Part shown: in pieces, positions 11,036 to 21,648 of the stretch
Layout of the letters: each line of letters opens with the position of its first letter
Position numbering within the stretch: the first letter of the stretch is position 1
DNA from: Sphingomonas natans
GTDB taxonomy: Bacteria > Pseudomonadota > Alphaproteobacteria > Sphingomonadales > Sphingomonadaceae
Assembly: GCF_030546695.1 (NCBI RefSeq)
Contig: NZ_JAUOTP010000001.1
Span: forward strand, 682,001-746,000
Length of the DNA: 64,000 nucleotides
Reading direction: 5' to 3'
The notes under the pieces: model-generated
Seen by the model: only the letters and a program-made list of their open reading frames with translations
The model's database searches: none
What the model was told of the DNA's origin: nothing
Position numbers and translations under genes: made by a program

Positions 11036-12249
11036 CGCTCGCGATCCTCAATGGCCGGATCATCACGCCAAGCGGGGTGATCGAGGGCGGCGTGCTGTGC
11101 CGCGACGGGCGGATCGAAGCGGTCGGCGCCTTCGACGTGCCCGCCGATGCCGAGCGGATCGACGCGCGCGGCAAATATGTCGCGCCGGGCATCGTCGATG
11201 TCGGCGTATTTGCGATCGACATGCCCGCCTTCGTCGCGGGCGGCATCACCCGCGCCCTGTTGATGCCCGACCAGAGCCCCCCGCTCGACACGGTCGCCCT
11301 GATCCAGCGCGCCGCCGCGGCGGGCAAGCCGCAGGTCTGGATTCACCCGCTCGCCGCGGCCACGCGCGGCCTGCACGGCACCGATCTCGCCGAGGTCGGC
11401 CTGATGGCGCGCGGCGGTGCGACCGGCATCGCCACCGGGCGCGACTGGATCGCCGATTCGGCGGTCATGCACCGGCTGCTCAGCTATGCCGGCGCGCTCG
11501 GGCTCGTCACCGTATCGCATGCCGAGGATGGCGGGCTGGCGCGCGGTGCGGTCGCGACCGAGGCCGAATCCGCGACGCGGATGGGATTGCCGGCAGCGCC
11601 CGCCGAGGCCGAAGCGCTCGCCGTCCAGCGCGATCTGCTGCTCGCCGAGATCAGCGGCGCGCCGCTCCACTTCCGTCAGGTAACGACCGCGCGCGCGCTC
11701 GATCTGATCCGCGCGGCCAAGGCGAAGGGCCTGCCCGTCACCTGCGGCATCACGCCCGCGCACTTCCTGTTGTCGGACGTGGCGATGGGCGATTTCCGCA
11801 CCTTCGCGCGGCTCTCGCCACCGCTGCGCGAAGAAGCCGACCGTCTCGCCTGCATCGCCGCGCTCGCCGACGGAACGATCGACCTGATCTGCTCGGGACA
11901 TGATCCGCGCGGGCCCGAGGCCAAGCGGCTGCCCTTCTCCGACGCCGAGCCCGGCATGGCCGGCGCCGAAACCCTGCTCGCGCTCTCGCTGGCGCTGGTG
12001 CGCAACGGCGCGATCACGATCGAGCGGCTGTTCCAGTTGCTCGCGACGAGCCCCGCGCAGCGCTTCGGGCTGCCCGCAGGCGCGATCGAGCCGGGCGCGG
12101 AGGCGGACCTGCTCATCGTCGATCCGCACGCGCCGTGGCGGATCGATTCGGAGAAGCTCGTCGCCAGCGCGGGCAATACGCCGTTCGACGGTTTGCCGGT
12201 CGAGGGGAAGGTGATGACGACGATCAAGGGTGGGACGATACTCGGATGA
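11032..12249 (+). CDS. Dihydroorotase-like protein, probably inactive (PyrX/PyrC-prime type)
   Basis: A 405-residue amidohydrolase-superfamily protein related to class I dihydroorotases. The strand-1 metal motif, normally PGxxDxHxH, reads [13 protein letters not shown], so both His ligands are missing. The usual HVST-type His segment is HFRQVTT, and the late SDHAPH-type Asp segment is SGHDPR. By analogy with the inactive dihydroorotase partner of PyrB in Pseudomonas, it probably serves as a structural subunit of an ATCase complex, with a working PyrC elsewhere. ATG 11032 overlaps the pyrB stop by 4 bases. Automated annotation would likely call it dihydroorotase. Confidence 0.88.
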   Translation: MTLAILNGRIITPSGVIEGGVLCRDGRIEAVGAFDVPADAERIDARGKYVAPGIVDVGVFAIDMPAFVAGGITRALLMPDQSPPLDTVALIQRAAAAGKPQVWIHPLAAATRGLHGTDLAEVGLMARGGATGIATGRDWIADSAVMHRLLSYAGALGLVTVSHAEDGGLARGAVATEAESATRMGLPAAPAEAEALAVQRDLLLAEISGAPLHFRQVTTARALDLIRAAKAKGLPVTCGITPAHFLLSDVAMGDFRTFARLSPPLREEADRLACIAALADGTIDLICSGHDPRGPEAKRLPFSDAEPGMAGAETLLALSLALVRNGAITIERLFQLLATSPAQRFGLPAGAIEPGAEADLLIVDPHAPWRIDSEKLVASAGNTPFDGLPVEGKVMTTIKGGTILG

Positions 12250-13286
12250 GGTTTGCCGCTTTCTCTGCCCCATTGCTTCTCGCGCTGGCGGTGCCGGCCG
12301 CCGCGCAGACGATCGGCGAGGTCCAGACCAAGGCTGCCGCCGGCGATCGCGAGTCGCAGTTCGTGCTGGGTGAGGCCTATCGCACCGGCCAGGGTGTCAC
12401 GCCCGATCGCGAGCAGGCGATCACCTGGTTCCGCAAGGCCGCCGCGCAAGGCGACACGCGCGCGGGCGACGCGCTCGGCCTGTTGCTGTTCACCAAGGGC
12501 GAGCGGCGCGAATCGATCCCGCTGCTGGAAGCCGCCGAGACGCGGCAGGATGCCCGAGCGCTCTATCTGCTCGGCACCGCGCGCTTCAACGGCGACGGCG
12601 TGCCGAAGGATCTGCCGCGGGCTTATGCGGAGATGCGCACCGCCGCGAACATGAATCTGCCGCAGGCGATCCGCAGCCTCCAGCTGATGGAGCCCTATCT
12701 TACCGATCGGGACCGGATGGCCTCGAACACGATCCAGCCCGGCCGCACCCCGCTGCCTCCGGCGCAACCCGCGGTTGCGCAATCGACTGGGTCGGCTCCG
12801 GCGACGCTCGCGCCGCTGGCCGCGCCTGCCGCCGCGACGCCCACTCCCGCGACGCCGGCTCCACTGCCCCGGCCCGCTCCTGTTTTCGTGCCCCGTCCGG
12901 CGCCGGCACCGATCCAGACCACCGCCGTGCCACCCTCCGCTCCGGCAGAGCCGATCGTGACGCCGCCTCCGGTCGAACCGCTCGTCGCACCGCCGCCGAG
13001 GCCTGCAGCGTCCATGCCCCGCCCCGCTGCCACGCCGACGCCGGCTATGGGCAAGTGGCGCGTCCAGCTCGGCTCGCTGATCAGCGCGGACAAGGCCGAG
13101 GAGCAGTGGCGGACGCTGCTGCGCAAGCTGCCCGAGCTTTCGCGCCTGAGCCACACGAGCGTCCAGGCCAACGGCATGTGGCGGCTGCAGGCGACAGGCC
13201 TCGCGAGCCGCTCCGAAGCGCAAGATCTGTGCAAGGCGGTGACCGCCAAGGGCGGTAACTGCATCGCGCTCAATCCGCTGCCATGA
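12246..13286 (+). CDS. SEL1-repeat and SPOR-domain protein
   Basis: The 346-residue protein begins with a cleavable signal peptide (to about residue 19, AAAQ). SEL1/TPR-like repeats follow (ESQFVLGEAYRTGQGVTPD, ALYLLGTARFNGDGVPKD), then a long Pro/Ala-rich linker and a C-terminal SPOR-type domain (WRVQLGSLISADKAEEQW). SPOR domains bind denuded peptidoglycan at division sites, so an envelope/cell-wall role is inferred. It overlaps the dihydroorotase-like gene and the M24 peptidase by 4 bases on each side. Confidence 0.85.
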   Translation: MRFAAFSAPLLLALAVPAAAQTIGEVQTKAAAGDRESQFVLGEAYRTGQGVTPDREQAITWFRKAAAQGDTRAGDALGLLLFTKGERRESIPLLEAAETRQDARALYLLGTARFNGDGVPKDLPRAYAEMRTAANMNLPQAIRSLQLMEPYLTDRDRMASNTIQPGRTPLPPAQPAVAQSTGSAPATLAPLAAPAAATPTPATPAPLPRPAPVFVPRPAPAPIQTTAVPPSAPAEPIVTPPPVEPLVAPPPRPAASMPRPAATPTPAMGKWRVQLGSLISADKAEEQWRTLLRKLPELSRLSHTSVQANGMWRLQATGLASRSEAQDLCKAVTAKGGNCIALNPLP

Positions 13287-14536
13287 TCGCCCGGCGCGAC
13301 CTGCTCGGCGGCACATTGGCGCTCGGCGCAACCGCGCTGCTGCCCGCCGCGCTGTTCGCCGCCGAGATCGATACGAGCGATCTCGAGCGCATGACCGGCG
13401 ACGTGAAGCCGATCGATGCGAACGAACGCGCCGCCCGGCTCGAGCGTGCGCGCCGGCTGATGCGCGAGACCGGCATCGCAGCGCTCGTGATCGAGCCCGG
13501 GGCGAGCCTCGTCTATTTCACCGGCATCGAATGGCATCTGAGCGAGCGGCTCACCGCCGCGGTGCTGACCGCGACCGGCGATCCGATCGTCGTCACGCCC
13601 TTCTTCGAGGAGCCCTCGGTCCGCCAGACGCTCGCCATAAAGGCCGACGTGCGCACCTGGAACGAGGACGAGGATCCGATCGCGCTGATCGCCGGCGCGC
13701 TGCGCGAGCGCCGCCTCGCCACCGCGACGATCGGGATCGAGGAGCGCGTTCGCTTCTTCGCGAGCGACGGGCTCGCGCAGCGCCTCCCGCAGGCAAGACT
13801 CGTCTCGGGCGACCCGATCGTGCGCGGCTGCCGGATGATCAAGTCGCCCGCCGAGATCGCGCTGATGCAAAAGGCGAGCGACATCACGATCGCCGCCTAC
13901 CGCTGGACCTATCCGCGCATCCGCACCGGCATGGGCCGCGCCGAGATCGGCGCGCTGATGGACGCCGCGACGACGAAGCTCGGCGGCATCACCGAATTCA
14001 ACCTGATCCTGCTGGGCGAGGCTGCCGCCTACCCGCATGGTTCGGGCAAGCCGCAGGCGGTGCGCGACGGCGAGGTGGTGCTGATGGACTGCGGCTGCAC
14101 GGTCGAGGGCTATCAGTCGGATATCTCGCGCACCTTCGTCCCCGGCCGCGCGCCCGCCGACGTGCGCCGCGTGTGGGAGACGGTGGCCGAGGGCCAGCGC
14201 ATCGCCTTCGCCGCCGCCAAGCTCGGCGCGCCGGCCGGCTCGATCGACGATGCTGTGCGTGCCTTCTATACGAAGCAGGGCTTCGGCCCGGGCTATACGC
14301 TGCCGGGCCTCTCGCACCGCACCGGGCACGGCATCGGGCTGGACGGGCACGAGCCGGTCAATTTCGTCCATGGCGAGACGACCCGCCTCGCGCCCGGCAT
14401 GTGCTTTTCGAACGAGCCGGGCCTCTATCTCCCGGGCAGGTTCGGCGTCCGGCTGGAAGACTGCATCCACCTGACCGAGTCAGGGCCGCGCTGGTTCTCC
14501 GAGCCCCCGCCGTCGCTGGATCGCCCATTCGGTTGA
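13283..14536 (+). CDS. Tat-exported M24 metallopeptidase (Xaa-Pro aminopeptidase-like)
   Basis: A 417-residue M24 family protein. The N-terminus ARRDLLGGTLALGATALL is a twin-arginine signal, suggesting folded export. An N-terminal creatinase-like domain is followed by the pita-bread catalytic domain with the expected metal ligands: the two Asp in MDCGCTVEGYQSDISRTF, His in HRTGHGIGLDGHE, Glu in SNEPGLYL and Glu in RLEDCI. It likely removes N-terminal residues preceding Pro from peptides. It is the last gene of the overlapping chain and ends 61 bp before the convergent kinase gene. Confidence 0.9.
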   Translation: MIARRDLLGGTLALGATALLPAALFAAEIDTSDLERMTGDVKPIDANERAARLERARRLMRETGIAALVIEPGASLVYFTGIEWHLSERLTAAVLTATGDPIVVTPFFEEPSVRQTLAIKADVRTWNEDEDPIALIAGALRERRLATATIGIEERVRFFASDGLAQRLPQARLVSGDPIVRGCRMIKSPAEIALMQKASDITIAAYRWTYPRIRTGMGRAEIGALMDAATTKLGGITEFNLILLGEAAAYPHGSGKPQAVRDGEVVLMDCGCTVEGYQSDISRTFVPGRAPADVRRVWETVAEGQRIAFAAAKLGAPAGSIDDAVRAFYTKQGFGPGYTLPGLSHRTGHGIGLDGHEPVNFVHGETTRLAPGMCFSNEPGLYLPGRFGVRLEDCIHLTESGPRWFSEPPPSLDRPFG

Positions 14537-14597
14537 GCTGACCGGCGCTACAGCAAGGCCCCGAGCGTGCGCGCGGTCCGCCGCCGCGAAGCCCCGC

Positions 14598-16178
14598 TCA
14601 GGCCGCGCAGCTCTTCCTCCGATCGCGCCCTGCCGCCGCGCGGCGCAGGATCCGCGAGACCTGATCGATCGAATAGGGCTTGTAGATCAGCTCGAACCCG
14701 TCGGTCCCGCTTGCAGCCAGGACGTGGCTGTAGCCGCTCGCCAGCACCACCGGCAGCCCGCCGTAGAGCCGCCGGATCTCGCGCCCCATCTCGATCCCGG
14801 TCATGCCCGGCATCATCACGTCGGAGAAGACCACGTCGAAACGCTCGGGGTCCTTCGCAATCTCGCGCAGCCCTTCGATCCCATTCGGGGCAAGCACCGT
14901 CGTGAAGCCGAGCTGGTCGAGCGCATCGACCGTGCTGGCCGCGACCTCGGCATTGTCTTCGACGACGAGCACGCACAGCAGAGCCCCGATCCCGTCCAGA
15001 TCCAAGTCCACGTCCAAGTCCCCGTCTTCGACGAGCGGCCCGGGATCGGCATGCTCCGCCACGGCGACGCGCGGCAGATAAAGCGTGAAACGACTGCCCG
15101 CCCCGACCGCGCTCTCCACCTGGATCTCGCCACCCGACTGGCGCGCGAAGCCGAACACCTGGCTGAGGCCGAGCCCCGTGCCCGAGCCGACCGGCTTGGT
15201 CGTGTAGAAGGGCTCGAAGATCCGTTCGCGATCCGCCGGCGGGATGCCATTTCCCGTATCGGCCACCGTGATCGCGACGAACGATCCGGGGACCGCCGCC
15301 CGCTCGCGCACCGCCGGAATCCCGTCCGTCCCGCGCAGGCTGATCGTCAACAGCCCCTCGCCCGCCATCGCATCGCGCGCGTTGACGGCCAGATTTACGA
15401 GCGCGGTATCGAACTGGTTGGTGTCGGCGCTCACCCCCAGCGGATCGGCGGGAATGTCGCGGACGATCGTGACCCGCGCGCCGACCAGGGTCTGCGTCAT
15501 TTCCTCGATCGCGCGGAGGTTCGCGTTCGCGTCGAACGTCTCGGGCTTCAGCGTCTGGCGGCGCGCGAAGGCGAGCAATTGCTGGGTGAGCTTCGACGCG
15601 CGAGTCACCGCCTCGTCGATCGCGCCGACATAGCGATCGCGCCGTTCCTCTTCCTGGTCCGGCAGCTTGAGCATCTCGATCGCCGATTTGACGATCGTCA
15701 GCAGATTGTTGAAGTCATGCGCGACCCCACCAGTAAGCTGGCCCACGGCCTCCATCTTCTGCGACTGGCGCAGCGCATCTTCGGCGGTGCGCAGCGCCGC
15801 CTCGGCGCGCAGCCGATCGCTGATATCCTTGGCGTGATGGAACGCGCCGATGATCGTCCCGTCGGGATCGCGCAGCGGCGCGTAGGAAATGTCCCAATAG
15901 GGCTTGAACAGATCGGGATCGCCAAACTCTTCGGTGACGTTGAACACTTCGCCGGCCAGCGCGCGTGCCATGAAGCCTTTGATGACCGCACGCTGTTCTG
16001 GGAGAAACAGGTCCGGAAAGACATCGCCGACTTGCACGCGATACTGGTAGATGCGGAAAAACTCGTCGCTGTGCGCGCGATTGAACGCGATCATCCGGAA
16101 TTCGTGATCGAACGCGCAGATGGGCGATTGATCGGACTGGCCGATGATTTCCCACAGATTGGAATATTCAACCGCCAT
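14598..16178 (-). CDS. PAS hybrid histidine kinase with receiver domain
   Basis: A cytosolic 526-residue sensor kinase with no membrane segment. An N-terminal PAS domain (about 1-125) is followed by a HisKA domain with phosphoacceptor His154 in [11 protein letters not shown], a HATPase domain ([27 protein letters not shown]) and a C-terminal receiver ([12 protein letters not shown], phospho-Asp in [11 protein letters not shown]). The signal is unknown, and no separate response regulator lies nearby. ATG 16178 is preceded by GGGGGGAG at five bases, an excellent ribosome site; an upstream in-frame start at 16229 is unlikely. Confidence 0.92.
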   Translation of the reverse strand: MAVEYSNLWEIIGQSDQSPICAFDHEFRMIAFNRAHSDEFFRIYQYRVQVGDVFPDLFLPEQRAVIKGFMARALAGEVFNVTEEFGDPDLFKPYWDISYAPLRDPDGTIIGAFHHAKDISDRLRAEAALRTAEDALRQSQKMEAVGQLTGGVAHDFNNLLTIVKSAIEMLKLPDQEEERRDRYVGAIDEAVTRASKLTQQLLAFARRQTLKPETFDANANLRAIEEMTQTLVGARVTIVRDIPADPLGVSADTNQFDTALVNLAVNARDAMAGEGLLTISLRGTDGIPAVRERAAVPGSFVAITVADTGNGIPPADRERIFEPFYTTKPVGSGTGLGLSQVFGFARQSGGEIQVESAVGAGSRFTLYLPRVAVAEHADPGPLVEDGDLDVDLDLDGIGALLCVLVVEDNAEVAASTVDALDQLGFTTVLAPNGIEGLREIAKDPERFDVVFSDVMMPGMTGIEMGREIRRLYGGLPVVLASGYSHVLAASGTDGFELIYKPYSIDQVSRILRRAAAGRDRRKSCAA

Positions 16179-16271
16179 CGAGCTCCCCCCGCCCAAGAAC
16201 GTCGCACAGAAAAAAACCTCTGTCAGCACAAGATCGTGTTAACAAACAATTATCTCCAAAATGCATCTTTC

Positions 16272-18458
16272 CTATTTCGACGATGACAGCGATGTCGTGT
16301 CGTCGTGTGGTGGAGTATATGTTGTGCTTTTCGAAAAAGGACTTGTCACCCAAGGGTGACCGTCTCCGCCCCGGCTATTGAAAGTCGCGCTACGAACCAG
16401 CGAAATCGCGATCCCGCCCGAAGCACGCAGTGCCGGAGCATCCAATTTCAGCCATTTGGGTACACAAGCACGCGGCAGACGTCGATCCGCAACGGCGATA
16501 TCGGACCAAGCGCAGCTGTTCGTCAGCGTCTGCCAGTCGATCCGATACCGGCTGCGCAAGGCGAGCAGGCGCCACGTCCGCCCGCCGCGATGGATCGCAA
16601 CGGTGCAGGCGTCGCGGCTGCAGCGCGCGCCGGGCATCGCGTCCAGATCCAGAGCTTCCTCCTGCACGCCCGCACCCGTCCCCAGCACGTCGCGGACATA
16701 ATCTCCGGCGCGCGGGCGGAGAAGGTAGAGGCGGCCGTCGTCGGCGCGGATCGCGAGGTGGCGGCCATCGTCGGTCACGAGCAGATCGGGCGCGGGCGTC
16801 GTCGTTGCCCACAGCGCGCCGATCGCCAGCGGCACGAGCCCGAGCCGGCGCGCTTTGGCCCGCCACAGCATCAGCCAGAGGCCGCCCGCGACCATCGCCA
16901 GAAAAGCGCCGAGCGGCATCGACGGCAAAGCCGCGACCGAACCCGGCAGCGCCGACACCGTCCGCGCGAGCCACAGCAACAGGCCCAAAGCCTGTCCCGC
17001 GACCCACCATATCGGCGCGCCGACGCCGACCAGATCGAGCAGCAGCGCCAGCGCCTCGGCGGGCATGATCACGAAGGTCGTCAGCGGGATCGCGACGATA
17101 TTGGCGAAGGCGCCGTACAGCCCCGCCTTGTGAAAATGGTAGAGGCCGATCGGCGCGAGCACGGCTTCGACGACGATGCCGGTCAGCAGCAGCGAGACGA
17201 GCGCGCGGCCGAAGCGGCGCAGCAGCCCTTCGTCGCGCTTGAGCGTCCAGGCGCGGACGCGCGGATGATCGTGCAGCGCGACGATCGCGGTGACCGCGGC
17301 GAAGCTCAGCTGGAAGCTGGGACCGACAAGCGCCTCGGGCCGGAACAGCAACACGACCAGCGCGCCGACCGCGACCAGCCTTAGCGTCATTGCCTCGCGT
17401 CCCAGCGCCAGCCCGGCGAGCACGATCATCGCCGCGACGCACGAGCGCACGGTCGGCACCTCGGCGCCCGACAGCAAGGTGTAGGCGATTCCCGCCAGCG
17501 CGCCCGCCCCCGCCGCGATCAGATGCAGGGGCCAGTGCAGCGCGAGCCGCTCGCTCAACGCCAGCAGCTTCAGCGTAAGAAACATCGTCGCGCCGATCGC
17601 GGCGGCGACGTGCAAGCCGCTGATCGAGAGCAGATGCGCGAGGCCCGAGCGGCACATCGCATCGGCATCCTCCTGCGTGATCGCGCCCGTATCGCCGGTG
17701 ACGAACGCCGCCGCGACCCCGCCGGTGCTGCCCGTCAGCCGATCCTGGATATGGCGGGTCAGCGCGGTGCGCTTCGCCGCGAGCCAGCGCCAGAAGCCGC
17801 CATAAGCGGGCGCCCGCGTCACGGTCGGCGGATCGAGCGCCTTGCCGGTCGCGCCGATCCGCCTGAACCAGGCGACACGCGCGAAATCATAGGCGCCCGG
17901 CACGGCCGCCGCGGGTGGGGGGACGAGTCGCGCGCGGACGGAGATCGACGCGCCGGGCTCCAAGCCTGCCTGTGCCTTGTCATCATCCACCGAGAGGCGG
18001 ATCTGCGGGGGCAGGCCTGTCGTCGGCGCGGTCGCGACCAGCAGCCGGACTTGCTCTCGCGCAGGCAGGCGATCGACCTCGACGATCGCGCCTCGCACCT
18101 CGGTGACGATCGCGCGCGACAGCACCGGCGCGGCCACTCTCTCGCTGCGGCCCCAGGCGAGCCCCAGGCCGAGCATCGCGACGATCGCGCCCCAGCCGAG
18201 CGCACTCGCCAGCCGCCCGCCGCGCCCGAGCGCGGTCGCCGCCGCGCCCGCGCCGCCGAGCGAAGCCATTGCCGCGCTCCACATCCACGGCTGGCCGAGC
18301 CCGAAATAGAGCCCGATGCCCAGGCCCAAAGCGACGGGCAGCCACAGCGCGATCTGGTCGCGCTCCGCCTCCAGCCACCGCTCGACCGACTGCGCCCAGG
18401 CGGACGGGCGAGGAAGCCCGGACAGCGCCCAGCCCCTTTGTCGCCTCGCAAGCGTCAT
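16272..18458 (-). CDS. comEC: ComEC/Rec2 family competence protein
   Basis: A polytopic membrane protein of about 728 residues. It has an N-terminal DUF4131-like region with two early membrane segments, a ComEC core (GDTGAITQEDADAMCRSG, HLLSISGLHVA, TLLSGAEVPTVRS) and a C-terminal soluble region with several Cys. ComEC forms the channel that brings single-stranded DNA across the inner membrane during transformation. The start is uncertain: ATG 18458 matches the family best, with ATG 18488 and 18524 also in frame. It is divergent from gltX with only about 53 bp between starts. Confidence 0.9.
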   Translation of the reverse strand: MTLARRQRGWALSGLPRPSAWAQSVERWLEAERDQIALWLPVALGLGIGLYFGLGQPWMWSAAMASLGGAGAAATALGRGGRLASALGWGAIVAMLGLGLAWGRSERVAAPVLSRAIVTEVRGAIVEVDRLPAREQVRLLVATAPTTGLPPQIRLSVDDDKAQAGLEPGASISVRARLVPPPAAAVPGAYDFARVAWFRRIGATGKALDPPTVTRAPAYGGFWRWLAAKRTALTRHIQDRLTGSTGGVAAAFVTGDTGAITQEDADAMCRSGLAHLLSISGLHVAAAIGATMFLTLKLLALSERLALHWPLHLIAAGAGALAGIAYTLLSGAEVPTVRSCVAAMIVLAGLALGREAMTLRLVAVGALVVLLFRPEALVGPSFQLSFAAVTAIVALHDHPRVRAWTLKRDEGLLRRFGRALVSLLLTGIVVEAVLAPIGLYHFHKAGLYGAFANIVAIPLTTFVIMPAEALALLLDLVGVGAPIWWVAGQALGLLLWLARTVSALPGSVAALPSMPLGAFLAMVAGGLWLMLWRAKARRLGLVPLAIGALWATTTPAPDLLVTDDGRHLAIRADDGRLYLLRPRAGDYVRDVLGTGAGVQEEALDLDAMPGARCSRDACTVAIHRGGRTWRLLALRSRYRIDWQTLTNSCAWSDIAVADRRLPRACVPKWLKLDAPALRASGGIAISLVRSATFNSRGGDGHPWVTSPFSKSTTYTPPHDDTTSLSSSK

Positions 18459-18511
18459 GCTAGGGGGCGCCACCCCTCGACCCGCCATGGGGTCGAACTT
18501 GAAAGAGACAT

Positions 18512-19945
18512 ATGTCGAGCGCAAGCACGACCGAGGCGTCAGGCCCGGCGGTCGTTACCCGATTCGCCCCCTCGCCGACCGGTTTCCTCCATATCGGCGG
18601 CGCGCGCACCGCGCTCTTCAACTGGCTGTTCGCGCGCCATCACGGCGGCAAGTTCCTGCTGCGCATTGAGGATACCGATCGCGCCCGCTCCACCGAGCCC
18701 GCGATCGAGGCGATCCTCGACGGGATGCGCTGGCTGGAGCTCGATTGGGACGGCCCCGAAGTCTATCAGTTCGCGCGGATGGCCCGTCACGCCGAGGTCG
18801 CGCAGGCGATGCTCGCGAGCGGCCATGCCTATCGCTGCTGGATGACGCAGGACGAGATCGCCGCGCAGCGCGCCGCCGCGCAGGCCGAGAAGCGCCCGTT
18901 CAAGATCGAGAGCCCGTGGCGCGACCGGACCGACGGCCCGCTCGATATGCCGTTCGTCGTCCGCATCAAGGCGACGCGCGGCGGCGAGACCGTGATCGAG
19001 GACAAGGTGCAGGGGACGGTCACCGTCGCCAACGACATTCTCGACGACATGATCCTGCTGCGCTCGGACGGTACGCCGACCTACATGCTCGCGGTCGTCG
19101 TCGACGATCACGACATGGGCGTGACGCACGTCATCCGCGGCGACGATCATCTCAACAATGCCTTCCGCCAGCTCGGCATCATCCGCGCGATGAACTGGGC
19201 CGAGCCGGTTTATGCGCATATTCCGCTGATCCACGGCGCCGACGGCGCCAAGCTCTCCAAGCGCCACGGCGCGCTCGGGGTGGACGCCTATCGCGACGAA
19301 CTCGGCCTGCTGCCCGAAGCGGTGAACAATTATCTGCTGCGGCTCGGCTGGGGCCATGGCGACGAGGAGATCATCGATCGCCCCCGCGCTATCGAGCTGT
19401 TCGATCTGGGCGCCGTCGGCCGGGCGCCGGCGCGCTTCGATCTCAAGAAACTGGAGAGCGTCAACGGCCAATATCTGCGCGAGGCGGACGACGATCGGCT
19501 GACGACTCTCGTCGCCCCCCGTATCGGTCTCGAAATCGGCACGGACGGGCGCGATCTGCTGCGCCGCGCCATGGCTTCCCTGAAGCCAAGAGCCAAAAAT
19601 CTCAACGAGTTGGCGGAAAGCGCCGCTTTCCTTTTCCGCACCCGCCCGCTGGACGTGGACGAAGCCGCGGCCAAGCTGCTAGATGGCCCCGCGCACCATC
19701 TGCTGGTGCGTGCCCGGGACGCGCTCGCGGCGGTTGACGACTGGAGCATCGAAGCGCTCGAAGCCGCCGTCCGCCTGATTGCGGAAGACGAGGGACTCGG
19801 CCTCGGCAAGGTCGCGCAGCCGTTGCGCGCCGCCTTGACCGGGCGGACGACCTCGCCGGGAATCTTTGACGTCCTCGTGCTCATCGGACGCGAGGAAAGC
19901 CTGGCCCGGCTGAGCGACCAGATCGCTCCGCCGGCTGCCGCTTGA
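18512..19945 (+). CDS. gltX: Glutamate-tRNA ligase
   Basis: A 477-residue class I aminoacyl-tRNA synthetase. The HIGH-type motif is [11 protein letters not shown] (HIGG 27-30) and the KMSKS-type motif is KLSKR (247-251). It charges tRNA(Glu), and in organisms with GatCAB usually also tRNA(Gln), which ties it to the gat genes at the start of the window. The ATG at 18512 has only a weak GAGA upstream. Its stop lies 14 bp before the gltA start. Confidence 0.96.
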   Translation: MSSASTTEASGPAVVTRFAPSPTGFLHIGGARTALFNWLFARHHGGKFLLRIEDTDRARSTEPAIEAILDGMRWLELDWDGPEVYQFARMARHAEVAQAMLASGHAYRCWMTQDEIAAQRAAAQAEKRPFKIESPWRDRTDGPLDMPFVVRIKATRGGETVIEDKVQGTVTVANDILDDMILLRSDGTPTYMLAVVVDDHDMGVTHVIRGDDHLNNAFRQLGIIRAMNWAEPVYAHIPLIHGADGAKLSKRHGALGVDAYRDELGLLPEAVNNYLLRLGWGHGDEEIIDRPRAIELFDLGAVGRAPARFDLKKLESVNGQYLREADDDRLTTLVAPRIGLEIGTDGRDLLRRAMASLKPRAKNLNELAESAAFLFRTRPLDVDEAAAKLLDGPAHHLLVRARDALAAVDDWSIEALEAAVRLIAEDEGLGLGKVAQPLRAALTGRTTSPGIFDVLVLIGREESLARLSDQIAPPAAA

Positions 19946-19959
19946 AGGAGAATATCAGG

Positions 19960-21243
19960 ATGGGCGACACCAGCACGATCGGCCTTGGCGGCAAGAGCCA
20001 CGAATATCCGGTGCGCTCGGGCAGCACCGGGCCGGACGTCGTCGACATCCGCAAATTCTATGCCGACACCGGCGCCTTCACCTACGATCCCGGATTCACC
20101 TCCACGGCGAGCTGCGAATCGAAGATCACCTATATCGATGGCGATGCGGGGATCCTGCTCCACCGCGGCTATCCGATCGATCAGCTGGCCGAGAAATCCT
20201 CGTTCATGGAGGTCTCGTACCTGCTGATGAACGGCGAACTGCCGAACAAGGCCGAGCTCGACAACTTCACCTACACGATCAACCGCCACACGATGGTCCA
20301 CGAGCAGCTCGCGACCTTCTATCGCGGCTTCCGGCGCGACGCGCACCCGATGGCGGTGATGACCGGCGTGGTCGGCGCGCTCTCGGCTTTCTACCACGAT
20401 TCGACCGACATCTCCGATCCCGACCAGCGCCGCATCGCGAGCCACCGGCTGATCGCCAAGATGCCGACGCTGGCGGCGATGGCGTATAAATATACGATCG
20501 GTCAGCCGTTCCTCTATCCGGACAACAACCTGTCCTATGCGGGCAATTTCCTGCGGATGACGTTCGGCGTGCCGGCCGAGGAGTATCAGGTCGATCCGAT
20601 CATCGAATCGGCGATGGACAAGATCTTCATCCTCCATGCCGATCACGAGCAGAACGCCTCGACCTCGACCGTCCGCCTCGCGGGCTCGTCGGGCGCCAAT
20701 CCGTTCGCGTGCATCGCCGCGGGCATCGCCTGCCTGTGGGGGCCCGCGCATGGCGGCGCCAACGAGGCCGCGCTCAACATGCTGCGCGAGATCGGCACGC
20801 CCGATCGCATTCCGGAATATATCGCCCGCGCGAAGAACAAGGACGATCCGTTCCGGCTGATGGGCTTCGGCCACCGCGTGTACAAGAATTTCGATCCGCG
20901 CGCGCAGGTGCTGTCCAAGGCCGCGACCGAGGTCCTCGACAAGCTCGGCATCTCCGATCCCGTGCTGGATACGGCGCGCGAGCTGGAGCAGATCGCGCTC
21001 AAGGACCAGTATTTCATCGACAAGAAGCTCTATCCGAACGTCGATTTCTATTCGGGCGTGATCCTGTCGGCGATCGGCTTCCCGACCTCGATGTTCACCG
21101 TGCTGTTCGCGCTGGCGCGCACCGCCGGCTGGATCGCGCAGTGGAACGAGATGATCACCGATCCCGATCAGAAGATCGGCCGCCCGCGCCAGCTCTACAC
21201 CGGCGCGACCCAGCGCGATTACGTTTCCGTCGAGAGCCGCTGA
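19960..21243 (+). CDS. gltA: Citrate synthase (type II)
   Basis: Citrate synthase joins oxaloacetate and acetyl-CoA to start the TCA cycle. The 427-residue protein contains [15 protein letters not shown] (catalytic His), [10 protein letters not shown] and [14 protein letters not shown] with the expected His/Arg residues, and a late Asp in the conserved FYSGVILSA context. ATG 19960 has AAGGAG about nine bases upstream; the in-frame TTG at 19942 overlaps gltX and is not needed. Probably cotranscribed with gltX. Confidence 0.97.
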   Translation: MGDTSTIGLGGKSHEYPVRSGSTGPDVVDIRKFYADTGAFTYDPGFTSTASCESKITYIDGDAGILLHRGYPIDQLAEKSSFMEVSYLLMNGELPNKAELDNFTYTINRHTMVHEQLATFYRGFRRDAHPMAVMTGVVGALSAFYHDSTDISDPDQRRIASHRLIAKMPTLAAMAYKYTIGQPFLYPDNNLSYAGNFLRMTFGVPAEEYQVDPIIESAMDKIFILHADHEQNASTSTVRLAGSSGANPFACIAAGIACLWGPAHGGANEAALNMLREIGTPDRIPEYIARAKNKDDPFRLMGFGHRVYKNFDPRAQVLSKAATEVLDKLGISDPVLDTARELEQIALKDQYFIDKKLYPNVDFYSGVILSAIGFPTSMFTVLFALARTAGWIAQWNEMITDPDQKIGRPRQLYTGATQRDYVSVESR

Positions 21244-21262
21244 GCCACGCGATGCCGTTGAA

Positions 21263-21349
21263 CCGTTCGTGCTGAGCTTGTCGAAGCACCGTCCTTCTCT
21301 GCCGGCGGGTGGAGCAGGAACGGTCCTTCGACAGGCTCAGGACGAACGG
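21263..21349. repeat. Dispersed inverted repeat, family B, copy 1
   Basis: An imperfect palindrome whose arms start CCGTTCGTGCTGAGCTTG and end CAGGCTCAGGACGAACGG, with a short unique centre. It lies between gltA and the DUF1467 gene. The same ends recur at 39251-39333 and 45168-45248. It is noncoding and can form a long hairpin; it may act as a REP/BIME-like element or a transcript end. Confidence 0.85.
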
Positions 21350-21363
21350 AGCGGGTTTTAACG

Positions 21364-21642
21364 ATGCGCCTCAGCTCTATCATCGCGATCTATTCGCTCT
21401 TCTGGTCGCTGAGCTTCTTCCTCGTCCTGCCGTTCCGGCTGCAGCGCAAGAGCGGGCCCGAGGCCTATGTCCCCGGCACCGTCTCGAGCGCGCCGCCCAG
21501 CTTCAGCTTCGCGCGGACATGCCTGTGGACGACGATCGTCGCGATCGTCCTGTTCGGTCTATATTACGTCAATTACGTGATGGGCTGGCTGCCTGCCGAG
21601 ACGTTCGATTTCGTCTCGGGCAGCCTGCTCCAGCCACACTGA
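21364..21642 (+). CDS. DUF1467 family membrane protein
   Basis: A 92-residue protein with two membrane segments (SIIAIYSLFWSLSFFLVLPF and TIVAIVLFGLYYVNYVMGW). The sequence fits DUF1467, a small alphaproteobacterial family of unknown function. It begins 14 bp after a family B repeat. It ends 6 bp before the convergent cyclic-nucleotide-binding gene. Confidence 0.85.
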   Translation: MRLSSIIAIYSLFWSLSFFLVLPFRLQRKSGPEAYVPGTVSSAPPSFSFARTCLWTTIVAIVLFGLYYVNYVMGWLPAETFDFVSGSLLQPH

Positions 21643-21648
21643 GCCCGA

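Noticed and set aside
16272-16400. lexA next to comEC, expected from some sphingomonads
   Set aside because: The gene beyond the comEC end is a histidine kinase; no LexA-like frame is present.
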